Below, piece by piece: positions 27,581-36,456 of a DNA stretch of 64,000 nt. A program made the translations under genes and the position numbers. Positions within the stretch are counted from its first letter, which is position 1; every line of letters begins with the position of its first letter. The notes beneath the pieces were generated by a model that was given only the letters and a program-made list of their open reading frames with translations, searched no databases and had not been told where the DNA came from. The stretch lies in contig NZ_CP180210.1 in the NCBI RefSeq assembly GCF_047556435.1, positions 1,736,001 to 1,800,000 of the forward strand, given 5' to 3'. This stretch comes from Alteromonas sp047556435. GTDB lineage: Bacteria; Pseudomonadota; Gammaproteobacteria; Enterobacterales; Alteromonadaceae.

Positions 27581-27764
27581 GATAAGGGGCCCCAGATGAC
27601 GATGATTTATAAATAATATCAACTCATTAGCATTGTTAGGTGATACGTATGATACCTAAGTATAGGTTAATACGAGGAAAATCTGGTTAAAAATCAGACA
27701 GGATAAAGTGCTGCGAGACGCGCGCGGGTTGTCTATAATGGGGCATCTTAAAAAGGAAGTAGTT

Positions 27765-28385
27765 ATGAAAATCATTGAAATTGATGACGATTTGTATGCC
27801 TTTATCGCCAGTCAGACCAAACACATTGGCGAAAATGCATCGGATATTTTACGCCGATTGCTGATGCCTGAATCGCCAGCACCTGTCAGAACTCCGCGCA
27901 ATGATGCAGCGTCAGACGTGACCGATGACATTCCAGCTGCGATTGCAGAAGCAGAGTTAGCCGCTAAACCCGCGGATGAGCCAGCCCCGGCTACTGTCAG
28001 TGTGCCGGTTACGCCGGTGTCGCCAGAAAATGCATCTGATATTCTTGAGCATGTGACCACAGATGCGCTGGCTGCTTATTCTAAACGTGTGGATCAGTTT
28101 TTATTTGTACTTGCTGAACTGCATAAACTGAATCCACAGGCATTTGATGCGGTAGAACAAATTAAAGGAAAAAACCGTACCTACTTTGCAACGTCAAAAG
28201 AGGCATTGTTAAAGAACGGCTCAAGCACTAACCCTAAGTCTATTCCAGACAGCCCATACTGGGTGGTAACAAATAACAACACCGCAAAGAAAATAGCAAT
28301 GTTGGAGCAAGTGTTGCAAAAGCTGGGATACGATGCGTCTGTAGCACAGGCGGTGACGTCGCGTTTTGCTCCGGAAGGGAGATAA
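27765..28385 (+). CDS. seqA: Replication initiation regulator SeqA
   Basis: SeqA binds hemimethylated GATC sites, sequestering oriC after initiation and organising nascent DNA. The N-terminal oligomerisation motif MKIIEIDDDLYAFIASQTKHIGENASDILRRLL is unmistakable. The C-terminal DNA-binding domain covers about 115-206 with GKNRTYFATSKEALL. A linker of about 70 residues rich in Ala and Pro makes this protein (206 residues) longer than the 181-residue E. coli form. AAGGAAG precedes the ATG, and a TATAAT lies at 27734-27739. The pgm gene follows, as in E. coli. Confidence 0.96.
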   Translation: MKIIEIDDDLYAFIASQTKHIGENASDILRRLLMPESPAPVRTPRNDAASDVTDDIPAAIAEAELAAKPADEPAPATVSVPVTPVSPENASDILEHVTTDALAAYSKRVDQFLFVLAELHKLNPQAFDAVEQIKGKNRTYFATSKEALLKNGSSTNPKSIPDSPYWVVTNNNTAKKIAMLEQVLQKLGYDASVAQAVTSRFAPEGR

Positions 28386-28452
28386 GGTGACGTAGGTTAC
28401 TTAACGTAGCGACACACCTGCTGGAATAACCATTTAATAGCAAGGAATACCT

Positions 28453-30105
28453 ATGGCTTTACATCCTGAGGCGGGCAACCCCGCTGCGCCGGAACAACTC
28501 ATCAATGTAGCTGAACTGGTTAGTCAGTATTACAGCTATTGCCCACAGCCGGGCGTAGCGGCGGAAGCGGTGACCTTTGGAACATCAGGACATCGCGGTA
28601 CGTCAGCATCAGTTACCTTTAACGATATGCATATCAGCGCAATCTGTCAGGCGCTGGCAGAATATCGCGTGCATCAGCAGATTACCGGTCCTGTGTTTAT
28701 CGGCAAAGATACTCACGCGTTGTCAGAGCCAGCCTTGAGTACGGCGATTGAAGTATTAACCGCCAATGGTATTAATGTGGTAATTCAGCGTAGCGATAAT
28801 GAAAGTCGCGGATATACACCCACACCAGTAATTTCACGCACCATAATCCGTTACAACCGCGGACGGACCGACGCTTTCGCTGACGGTATTGTTATTACGC
28901 CGTCACACAATCCACCCTCAGACGGCGGCTTCAAATATAACCCACCTCATGGTGGTCCGGCCGATAGCGACGTGACCAAGGTCATTCAGGACCGCGCTAA
29001 TGCGCTTATTGCCGATAACAATCGCGATGTGAAACGCATGGATTTGCGAAAAGCCAAAGACAGTGGCTTGTGTAAAGAAGATGATTTTATGGAAGCGTAT
29101 ATCGATGACCTGGCTCAGGTTGTTGATATGGAAGCTATCGCCAAAGCCGGCCTTAAGTTAGGCACAGATCCGCTTGGCGGTGCAGGCGTTGGCTACTGGT
29201 CGGTAATAGCCAAGAAGTACGGACTGGATATCACGGTTGTGAACGACAACGTGGATCCACAGTTTGGCTTTATGCGTCGGGATAAAGACGGCAAGCTTAG
29301 AATGGACTGTTCTTCGGCGTATGCGATGGCCGGACTGATTGAGCTTAAAGATGAGTTTGACCTTGCCTGGGGTAACGATCCGGACTTTGACCGTCACGGC
29401 ATTGTGTGCAAAAGCGCCGGGCTGATGAATCCGAATCACTATCTCGCCGTGGCGATACATTATCTGTATCAATATCGCTCGCAGTGGCCGCAGTCACTGA
29501 AAGTGGGTAAAACGCTGGTTTCCAGTAGCATGATTGACAGAGTGGCATCTGACCTGGGTAAAGATGTGGCGGAGATGCCTGTCGGCTTTAAGTGGTTTGT
29601 GCAAGGGTTGGCTGACAGCGAGATAGGCTTCGCCGGCGAGGAAAGTGCTGGCGGCATTTTTCTGCAACGTGACGCTCAAACCTGGGCCACCGACAAGGAC
29701 GGCTTCATAATGTGCTTACTGGCTGCAGAAATTCTTGCGGTGACCGGCAAAGATCCCGGTGAGCACTACGCGGCGCTTACCGAAAAATTTGGCTCGCCGT
29801 GTTATACCCGGGTAGATGTTGCGGCAAGTCTCGAAGAAAAAGACAAGTTGTCAGCCATGGATGCGTCTGTGGTAACCAATGATACCTTGGCGGGGGAAGC
29901 TATTATAGCGGTACAAACACACGCCCCTGGTAACAACGCTGCAATTGGTGGTGTGAAGGTATCTACGGAAAATGGCTGGTTTGCGGCTCGTCCTTCAGGT
30001 ACCGAACAGATTTATAAAATCTATGCTGAGAGCTTTAATGGTGAAAGCCACTTACAAGAATTGTTGGCAGAGGCCGAATCGCTGGTAGGTAAGATCATCA
30101 AATAA
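28453..30105 (+). CDS. pgm: Phosphoglucomutase, alpha-D-glucose specific
   Basis: Pgm interconverts glucose-1-phosphate and glucose-6-phosphate. The catalytic phosphoserine motif TPSHNPPSDGGFKYNPPHGG is near residue 155. The metal loop appears as WGNDPDFDRHGIV near 305, the sugar loop as FAGEESAGGIFL, and the phosphate loop as ARPSGTEQIYKIY at the C-terminus. The 550 residues fit the E. coli-type family. AAGGAAT precedes the ATG. It lies between seqA and glycogen phosphorylase, and the phosphorylase product is its substrate. Confidence 0.97.
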   Translation: MALHPEAGNPAAPEQLINVAELVSQYYSYCPQPGVAAEAVTFGTSGHRGTSASVTFNDMHISAICQALAEYRVHQQITGPVFIGKDTHALSEPALSTAIEVLTANGINVVIQRSDNESRGYTPTPVISRTIIRYNRGRTDAFADGIVITPSHNPPSDGGFKYNPPHGGPADSDVTKVIQDRANALIADNNRDVKRMDLRKAKDSGLCKEDDFMEAYIDDLAQVVDMEAIAKAGLKLGTDPLGGAGVGYWSVIAKKYGLDITVVNDNVDPQFGFMRRDKDGKLRMDCSSAYAMAGLIELKDEFDLAWGNDPDFDRHGIVCKSAGLMNPNHYLAVAIHYLYQYRSQWPQSLKVGKTLVSSSMIDRVASDLGKDVAEMPVGFKWFVQGLADSEIGFAGEESAGGIFLQRDAQTWATDKDGFIMCLLAAEILAVTGKDPGEHYAALTEKFGSPCYTRVDVAASLEEKDKLSAMDASVVTNDTLAGEAIIAVQTHAPGNNAAIGGVKVSTENGWFAARPSGTEQIYKIYAESFNGESHLQELLAEAESLVGKIIK

Positions 30106-30120
30106 AACGTCAAATGTAAT

Positions 30121-30200
30121 TTAAAAACAAATTTTATGTAAATTCAGTGTTAACAAATAGCGTTTTGCATACGTTTTCATGCAAAAATATTTGTTTTTAA
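30121..30200. repeat. Nested AT-rich inverted repeats between pgm and glgP
   Basis: A perfect 12-bp outer repeat (TTAAAAACAAAT at 30121-30132 with its complement at 30189-30200) encloses a second 8-bp repeat, TTTTGCAT (30163-30170) and ATGCAAAA (30179-30186). A separate 10-bp palindrome ATTACGTAAT lies at 30272-30281, nearer glgP. These could be regulator binding sites for glgP or an AT-rich pgm transcript end. Confidence 0.55.
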
Positions 30201-30342
30201 CAAAACTTTTACAAAAAGTTTGTTTTAAGGCTGCTATATTGCTGTCATGTCGTCCAATTAGATGTAATTTTATTACGTAATTTGTGCGGCAGACGGCAAT
30301 TCCATTCCGTTTGCCCGCACTTTCCAACCGTGAGATAGCACT

Positions 30343-32823
30343 ATGAACGCGAAAGTGACGAAGGCATTGCCCGCCGAAAAAATCAATAAGTCCGATTTTA
30401 AAGCTGCGGTCGTCAAGCATTTACACTGCACGCTTGGCACCGATGAGAATAAAGCCAATAACCATGCATGGTGGAAGGCTACATGCGCAGCCATTCAGGA
30501 GCAGGTGCTCGAAGGGCTGCGAAAAACACAGAAAACCCATTACCTGAACGATACCCGCGCGGTACATTATTTTTCTGCCGAGTTTCTGATGGGACGGTTG
30601 TTGTCAAACAATCTGCAAAATTTTGGTTTATTTGATGTTGCCAGTGACGCATTAAAAGAGCTGGGTGTTGAACTGTCTGATGTTATGGAAGAAGAGCCGG
30701 ACATGGCGCTGGGCAACGGTGGTTTGGGTCGCTTAGCAGCTTGCTTTATCGACTCACTGGCGACGATGGAACTGCCAGCTATCGGTTACGGTATTCATTA
30801 CGAGCACGGCTTGTTCCGTCAGGAAATCAAAAGTGGCGCGCAAATCGAGCGTCCAGACAGCTGGCGTGATTATGGTAATCCGTGGGAAATCTGCCGTCCT
30901 GAGTCTATTCAGGAAGTGTCATTGTACGGCTATGTAGAAACCAAATACGGCGAAAACGGACGTATCCAGAAAGAATGGCACCCGGGCCTGATTGTAAAAG
31001 GGGTGCCGTGGGATATCCCGGTTGTCGGGTATGAAGGGAAAACCGTCAACGTGCTGCGTCTGTGGCAAAGTGAAGCCTCTGGCTACTTTAATTGGGATGT
31101 TTTCAATGCAGGCGGTTATGTGGATGCGCAGCGTGAAAACGTACAGGCCGAAACCATCTCCAAAGTCTTGTATCCGAACGATGAAACCGAAGCCGGCAAA
31201 GAGTTGCGACTCATTCAGCAGTACTTTTTCTGTTCGTGTTCGTTAAAAGACATTATCCGCCGCTACAAGCGCGCCCATGGTGATGACTGGAGTCGTTTCC
31301 CTGAACAGGTAGTTGTGCAACTTAACGACACACATCCGGCCATTGCTATCCCCGAGTTAATGCGTATTTTGGTCGACCGCGCTGAGCTTGACTGGGATAC
31401 TGCGTGGGGTATCTGTACCAAGGTTTTTGCATACACTAACCATACCTTGTTGCCCGAAGCGCTGGAGAAGTGGCCGGCCCGCATGATTGAGAAGATCCTG
31501 CCGCGCCACCTGGAAATTATTTATGAAATCAATCATCGCTTCATGTCGCTGGTAGATAAAAAGTGGCCGGGCGATAATGCCGTAAAAGCCAAGCTGTCTA
31601 TCATCGAAGAAGGTAACGAGAAGATGGTGCGTATGGGGCACCTGTCTGTGATTGGCTCATTTGCTGTCAACGGCGTGGCTGAAATTCACTCTAAGCTGGT
31701 GAAACAAAACCTGTTTCCTGAGTTCGACGAACTGTGGCCGGGTAAACTGACGAATGTAACCAATGGCATCACGCCACGTCGCTGGCTGAAAGCATGTAAC
31801 CCGTCGTTGTCTAAGCTTATCGACAAGAAAATTGGCGATGACTGGCCTAAAGATCTTTATAAGCTTGAGGGTCTGGCCAAGCATGCGGATAACAAAACCT
31901 TCCAGAAGCAATTTATGCAGGTGAAGCAGGAGAATAAACAACTACTTGCTGATGAAATTAAGCAGTCGCTGGGTATAGAGGTAGATACCAACGCCATTTT
32001 CGATGTGCAAATCAAACGACTGCATGAGTACAAACGTCAGCACCTTAATTTGTTGCACATTATGGCGTTATACCGCCGGTTACTCGAAAACCCGGATTAC
32101 GACATGCATCCTCGTGTATTTATCTTTGGTGCAAAGGCTGCGCCTGGCTATAAGCTGGCGAAGGATATTATCTATGCCATTAATAAGGTAGCTGATAAGA
32201 TCAACAACGATAACCGGGTTAACAAGAAACTGAAGGTCGTGTTCTTGCCGAATTACCGCGTGTCGCTGGCGGAGAAGATGATCCCGGCATCTGACGTTTC
32301 TGAGCAAATCAGTACGGCAGGGAAGGAAGCATCAGGCACCGGTAACATGAAACTGGCATTAAACGGGGCATTAACCATCGGTACCCTGGATGGTGCGAAT
32401 ATAGAAATCGCCGAAGAAGTCGGTGACGACAATATCTTCATTTTCGGTATGACAGTTGAAGAAGTGGATGCGCTGCGAGCAAGTGGCTATAACCCACACG
32501 ACTATTACTACCGGGATCCGGAAATCAAAGCGGTACTGGACTGGCTGGAAACCGATTACTTCACACCGGGTAAACCGGGTGCACTGGTTTCCATCAAGCA
32601 GAGCCTGCTGGATAATGGCGACCCGTACATGGTATTAGCCGATTATCGTGCGTACTCTGATGCTCAAATCAAGGTTGATGAAGCGTATCGCGATAAAGCG
32701 CGCTGGGCACGTATGGCCATAATCAATACAGCGAAAATGGGTAAGTTTACGTCAGACCGCTCGATTAAAGATTATGTCGAGCGAATCTGGAAGCTACAAA
32801 ACTGCCCGGTGGATGCGAAGTAA
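30343..32823 (+). CDS. glgP: Glycogen/maltodextrin phosphorylase
   Basis: The enzyme releases glucose-1-phosphate from alpha-1,4-glucans. At 826 residues it is full length. It has the N-terminal FSAEFLMGRLLSNNLQN segment, the active-site LGNGGLGRLAACFIDS, and the pyridoxal-phosphate Lys region EASGTGNMKLALNGALTIGTLDGANIE. The rest of the glycogen or maltodextrin genes are not in this window, so whether glycogen or imported maltodextrin is the substrate is open. Its upstream region has several inverted repeats, and a terminator follows. Confidence 0.95.
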   Translation: MNAKVTKALPAEKINKSDFKAAVVKHLHCTLGTDENKANNHAWWKATCAAIQEQVLEGLRKTQKTHYLNDTRAVHYFSAEFLMGRLLSNNLQNFGLFDVASDALKELGVELSDVMEEEPDMALGNGGLGRLAACFIDSLATMELPAIGYGIHYEHGLFRQEIKSGAQIERPDSWRDYGNPWEICRPESIQEVSLYGYVETKYGENGRIQKEWHPGLIVKGVPWDIPVVGYEGKTVNVLRLWQSEASGYFNWDVFNAGGYVDAQRENVQAETISKVLYPNDETEAGKELRLIQQYFFCSCSLKDIIRRYKRAHGDDWSRFPEQVVVQLNDTHPAIAIPELMRILVDRAELDWDTAWGICTKVFAYTNHTLLPEALEKWPARMIEKILPRHLEIIYEINHRFMSLVDKKWPGDNAVKAKLSIIEEGNEKMVRMGHLSVIGSFAVNGVAEIHSKLVKQNLFPEFDELWPGKLTNVTNGITPRRWLKACNPSLSKLIDKKIGDDWPKDLYKLEGLAKHADNKTFQKQFMQVKQENKQLLADEIKQSLGIEVDTNAIFDVQIKRLHEYKRQHLNLLHIMALYRRLLENPDYDMHPRVFIFGAKAAPGYKLAKDIIYAINKVADKINNDNRVNKKLKVVFLPNYRVSLAEKMIPASDVSEQISTAGKEASGTGNMKLALNGALTIGTLDGANIEIAEEVGDDNIFIFGMTVEEVDALRASGYNPHDYYYRDPEIKAVLDWLETDYFTPGKPGALVSIKQSLLDNGDPYMVLADYRAYSDAQIKVDEAYRDKARWARMAIINTAKMGKFTSDRSIKDYVERIWKLQNCPVDAK

Positions 32824-32843
32824 TCTACCTGTTAATTACCCCC

Positions 32844-32871
32844 AAAAGCCCGGCAATGTCCGGGCTTTTTT
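32844..32871 (+). terminator. Rho-independent terminator after glgP
   Basis: GCCCGG/CCGGGC with flanking A4/T6 and a six-base loop begins 21 bases past the glgP stop. The form is symmetrical enough to work in both directions. Confidence 0.9.
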
Positions 32872-33176
32872 GTAGCGATGTCTGCACATCTGCGCAATGA
32901 CAAAATACAAATTCATCTTCAGGTCATTCAAAAAACACGGCGCGCGAGCCCCTTGCGCACTTATGACAACGCGCAATATATTGTCCAGCACCTTCGCGGG
33001 GCAACATCACTGACAGCTTCTTATGTATATACGGCTCGGGTTACTATCTGTTTGCCAGATACCTGCATAACTTTATTACTATTGCGTTTTATCAACAGTC
33101 ATACAGTGGATGTAACAAGGCGTTTACTATAAAGTAACAATAAGGTCTGACCACTTAGTGCAGCAAAGGTAGTCTT
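32872..33176. other. Gene-free stretch before aidB
   Basis: About 300 bases with no convincing ORF. An 84-codon open frame (32878-33132) has no ribosome site and no protein-like composition. The region should hold the aidB promoter, but no strong -35/-10 pair stands out. Confidence 0.5.
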
Positions 33177-34847
33177 ATGACAAGTTCGGGAATGTCAGGG
33201 GAAACCCATCAGGTTTTTAATCAGCCACAGCCGCTGGAGCACTATAATGCCTTTAGCGCGGATACGGTTTTACAGTACTGGGTAAACAAATTTGGCGGCG
33301 AATGGGGGCATGAGATACTCACCGGCTTTGGGCACGGAATTGGTCACGATCTACAAACCGCAGGTTTTCTGGCCAATAAACACCTGCCTGATTTTCAGCC
33401 TCACGACCGGTTTGGTCGTCGTGTCGATCAGGTAGATTACCATCCCGCGTATCATCAGCTCATGCAGCACGCCGTGGAGCATGGTCACTGCAGCCTGCCC
33501 TGGACCGAAGATAAAGCGGGCGCGCACGTGGTACGCGGCGCGATAGCTTTTCTTCACAGTCATGCTGATCCCGGCTCAGGCTGTCCCTTAACCATGACAT
33601 TTGCCTCTGTTCCGGCACTTTCGGTGCAGCCCGATATTGCAAAAATCTGGTTGCCTAAAGTGCTCGCGAGAGCGTACGACGGCAGTAACAAACCATGGTT
33701 TGAAAAAAACGGCGTTACCATTGGTATGGCGATGACAGAAAAACAGGGCGGAAGCGATGTCAGGGCGAACACCACTGTTGCTGTGCCCGTTGATAACGAA
33801 GGGCCGGGGCAACTCTACAGCCTGACCGGTCACAAATGGTTTTGCAGCGCGCCAATGTGCGACGCGTTTTTAGTGCTGGCTCAGGCCAACGACAACATAT
33901 CCTGCTTTCTGGTTCCCCGCTGGCGTGAGGATGGCAGCAAGAACCCGGTTCATATTCAGCGCCTGAAAAACAAACTGGGGAATAAATCTAACGCCAGCTC
34001 CGAAATTGAGTTTCGTGGTGCTCATGGCTGGTTGCTCGGAGAAGAGGGGCGGGGCATCAACACCATCATTCAAATGGTCGCGCTTACCCGCTATGACTGT
34101 ATGCTGGGATCCAGTGCGCTAATGGCGCAGGCGGCGAAAGAGGCCATATGGCATACGTCCGGACGCGCGGTGTTCGGCAAGAATCTGCATGAGCAACCTC
34201 TGATGCTGAATGTGCTGGCAGATTTAGCCGTTGAGGCGGAGGCTGCGCTTGCCATCAGCTTACGGATTGCAAAAGCGCTGGATAACAGTCACGACAGCCA
34301 TGAAGCTGCGCTAATTCGAAGTTCTACCGCTATCGGTAAATACTGGATCTGCAAGCGCGCTGTTCAGCATACTTATGAGGCGATGGAATGTATCGGCGGA
34401 GTCGGTTACGTGGAAGAAAACATCACCAGCCGACTGTATCGTGAAGCGCCAGTCAATGCGATTTGGGAAGGGTCAGGTAATGTTCAGTGTCTGGATTTAC
34501 TCAGAGTCCTGCAGCGTGAGCCAGCGACGTTAAAAGCGCTATTGCATGAACTATCCCGCGCATCAAAGAAGCACCCGCTATACGATAAAGCGTACGCTGA
34601 ATTGTGCGCAGCGTTAGAAGATACAACCAACATAGAATTGAGAGCCCGCCAGCTTATGGAGAAACTGGCGATTTGCTGGCAGGCTGCAACCCTGCTGGTA
34701 TACGGCGATAACATAATCGCCGAAGCATTCGTCAGCTCTCGTCTGGCTAATACTTTTCACCAGTACGGTACGTTACCCGATGACATTGACGTTGCTGCCA
34801 TCGTCAAAAGGGCAATGCCAAACGTGCGGGCAGAAAACGAGGCATAA
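33177..34847 (+). CDS. aidB: AidB-like acyl-CoA dehydrogenase family protein
   Basis: AidB is a flavin-containing acyl-CoA dehydrogenase homologue induced in the E. coli adaptive response to alkylation. The match runs end to end: VFNQPQPLEHYNAFS near the start, GMAMTEKQGGSDVRANTT, LTGHKWFCSAPMCDAFLVLAQ, LKNKLGNKSNASSEIEF, LTRYDCMLGSSALM and YREAPVNAIWEGSGNVQCLDLLRVL. AAAGG lies seven bases before the ATG. The 556 residues compare with 541 in E. coli. The ada and alkB genes are not in the window, so inducibility is unproven. Confidence 0.92.
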   Translation: MTSSGMSGETHQVFNQPQPLEHYNAFSADTVLQYWVNKFGGEWGHEILTGFGHGIGHDLQTAGFLANKHLPDFQPHDRFGRRVDQVDYHPAYHQLMQHAVEHGHCSLPWTEDKAGAHVVRGAIAFLHSHADPGSGCPLTMTFASVPALSVQPDIAKIWLPKVLARAYDGSNKPWFEKNGVTIGMAMTEKQGGSDVRANTTVAVPVDNEGPGQLYSLTGHKWFCSAPMCDAFLVLAQANDNISCFLVPRWREDGSKNPVHIQRLKNKLGNKSNASSEIEFRGAHGWLLGEEGRGINTIIQMVALTRYDCMLGSSALMAQAAKEAIWHTSGRAVFGKNLHEQPLMLNVLADLAVEAEAALAISLRIAKALDNSHDSHEAALIRSSTAIGKYWICKRAVQHTYEAMECIGGVGYVEENITSRLYREAPVNAIWEGSGNVQCLDLLRVLQREPATLKALLHELSRASKKHPLYDKAYAELCAALEDTTNIELRARQLMEKLAICWQAATLLVYGDNIIAEAFVSSRLANTFHQYGTLPDDIDVAAIVKRAMPNVRAENEA

Positions 34848-34962
34848 ACATAAGCGATCGCAGACAGGCTGCGAATCACTTAGAATCTCGCAGAAAAAAG
34901 TGGCGCACTTTTTGCCATAGCAGGGGCTTAGTTACCTGTCGCTATTAATGTGTGGACCTGCT

Positions 34963-35601
34963 ATGTATGTATCCAATACACCTTCGTTGCTTGATTATAT
35001 TGGCGATCCTGAAAAAGCAAAGAACACCCTGAGTGAGCTGGCTTCCCGCCCTAAGGGCACAGAGATGGCATCCGATATCAGAAGCCTGACTGCGCTGCAA
35101 TCCGATGAAGGTATCGAACAGACGATAGAGAAGATTGCCGCAGGGGACACCAGTGTGTCGTTGAACAGAGTCGGCAATTTACTGGAGCATATAAAGGCAA
35201 AAGTATTCACAGACCTGCAGGATGTTGCCGGTCGTCTCGATATCTCTGGTGAGATTTCATTTTCCCGCGAAAACGGAAACTGGACAGTGAGTCAGGAGGG
35301 GCAGACAGAGTCATCTGCTGCGATAGACCGGTTGCAGCAATATCTGGATAAGGCGTCAGATCTTAACAACAAACTCAGCCAGATTAATCAGTTATCCGAA
35401 ATGGTCGAGCTGGGACAGGCCCGGGAATATGCCAGCACGCTGAAGTCGCAGGGGGCCGAAGATAGTCAGATTGTGACCTACCTGACCGACACCAGAGCAC
35501 GTATTTTTGCAGAAGATAAGCTGATGTTAAGCCAGCAAGACGTAGTGGCAAAAAGCGAAGGTGTGTCGACACGCTTCTACAATGCAATATCCGGCGAATA
35601 A
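34963..35601 (+). CDS. Helical protein of unknown function
   Basis: A protein of 212 residues (217 if the ATG at 34948 is used; neither start has a convincing ribosome site). It lacks a signal peptide and membrane helices. Composition is polar and helix-favouring with long Leu/Gln/Ser stretches (DRLQQYLDKASDLNNKLSQINQLSEM), which suggests coiled coils. I do not recognise the family. It lies between aidB and the palindromic elements and seems to be a single-gene unit. Confidence 0.6.
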   Translation: MYVSNTPSLLDYIGDPEKAKNTLSELASRPKGTEMASDIRSLTALQSDEGIEQTIEKIAAGDTSVSLNRVGNLLEHIKAKVFTDLQDVAGRLDISGEISFSRENGNWTVSQEGQTESSAAIDRLQQYLDKASDLNNKLSQINQLSEMVELGQAREYASTLKSQGAEDSQIVTYLTDTRARIFAEDKLMLSQQDVVAKSEGVSTRFYNAISGE

Positions 35602-35645
35602 GGGTTTCCTCGTCAACCGGGAAGAAAATGATTACCATAACACTA

Positions 35646-35908
35646 GGGTCTGTTGATCTTTGCTGTACGAATTTTGTTCGGGGTAAACGCGTTTTGATCG
35701 AGGCGCGCCGATTGTAGCCTAGTCATCTAGGCAAATGAGGCGTAACAAAGAGCAAAACGCGTTTAGCCGAACCCAGCGGGCAGCGTTTGTTAGTGATTTA
35801 TGCTGTGTTATCGTTCACTTATGTAGAGTGGCTACACGGCGTGAACGCTGCCTTGCCTAAATCACTAACAATTCGCTGCAAAAATGTACAGCAAAGGTCA
35901 ACAGACCC
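35646..35908. mobile_element. Palindromic MITE-like element, copy 1
   Basis: A 263-bp non-coding element. Its ends form a long inverted repeat: 35643-35668 pairs with 35886-35911 over 26 bp with one mismatch. TA dinucleotides lie just outside GGGTCTG...CAGACCC on both sides. Inside are two more stem-loops: arm A, 35676-35696 with 35753-35772, which contains a small hairpin (GCCTAG/CTAGGC, 35717-35732); and arm B, 35782-35800 with 35858-35877, containing CGTTCAC/GTGAACG and TGTAG/CTACA. A single strand could fold as a three-way junction. No ORF of substance is present. It looks like a non-autonomous transposable element; the parent transposase is not in this window. Confidence 0.7.
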
Positions 35909-35910
35909 TA

Positions 35911-36176
35911 GAGCCTGTTTATCTTTGTTCAGTGCTTATGCAGACGGCCAATTTTGTGCAAGACAATCGCAAATGAGCGACGTTTAGGGGGCCTGAATAA
36001 GTGAATTTGTAGGCCGTATCGCGCAAAACTGGCCACTCTGCCTGCCCACAGGGGTGGAGCTAAAACGCCCTACTACAGCGTTATCAGCCGCTTATTTGGA
36101 TTGCCAAACCACGCTGCTTCTGCCTTGTATTAGGGCGTTTTAGCATCCAACATAAATACTGAACAAAGATAAACTT
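35911..36176. mobile_element. Palindromic MITE-like element, copy 2, adjacent to copy 1
   Basis: About 266 bp, starting directly after the TA that ends copy 1. Terminal repeats are 35917-35940 with 36151-36174, 24 bp with two mismatches; the extreme right end seems about four bases shorter. TA flanks both sides. Internal arms again number two: 35946-35959 with 36021-36034 (12 of 14 pairs), and 36059-36076 with 36127-36144 (17 of 18). The terminal repeat shares the core CTGTT(G/T)ATCTTTG with copy 1, but the internal sequences differ, so this is a related, diverged family. It ends 24 bases before the next gene. Confidence 0.65.
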
Positions 36177-36199
36177 TAGGTTTCATTATTACGGAGTTT

Positions 36200-36451
36200 A
36201 TGGCTAAACCAAGAAAAAAGGGTCCGGTCCGTACCGTTCAGATCTCCTGTCAGCAGTGTAAAGCGCCATTATTTAAGTATCGCAAAGGCGGGAAAGGAGC
36301 GCTGGTGAAATGTTTTATTGAACGGATAGTTGAAGATCACACCACAACGCCTTGTCAGTGTCCGGGGTGCGGTCAAACCTTTGCCAGAGAAACCATGATC
36401 CGGGGCACCCCTGCCTATAAAATGGTGGGTGGCAAAGTCCACATGAAGTAA
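36200..36451 (+). CDS. Small zinc-ribbon protein
   Basis: An 83-residue basic protein with two CxxC pairs (Cys17/Cys20 and Cys54/Cys57) plus Cys38 and Cys52, which suggests one structural zinc site. The N-terminus MAKPRKKGPVRTV is strongly basic, so nucleic acid binding is plausible but unproven. GGAG lies about eight bases before the ATG. The next gene starts five bases after its stop, so the two are probably co-transcribed. Palindromic copy 2 ends just upstream and overlaps where its promoter should be. Confidence 0.75.
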   Translation: MAKPRKKGPVRTVQISCQQCKAPLFKYRKGGKGALVKCFIERIVEDHTTTPCQCPGCGQTFARETMIRGTPAYKMVGGKVHMK

Positions 36452-36456
36452 CCAGT

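Noticed and set aside
32878..33132. 84-codon ORF after the glgP terminator
   Set aside because: It starts inside the terminator region, has no ribosome site and its composition is not protein-like.
35782..35877. Resemblance of arm B in palindromic element 1 to an integron attC site
   Set aside because: A TAAC-like box is present, but no paired core sites, integrase or gene cassette array is visible.
35787..35987. 66-codon ORF across the junction of the two palindromic elements
   Set aside because: It is made of inverted-repeat sequence from two separate elements and has no ribosome site.
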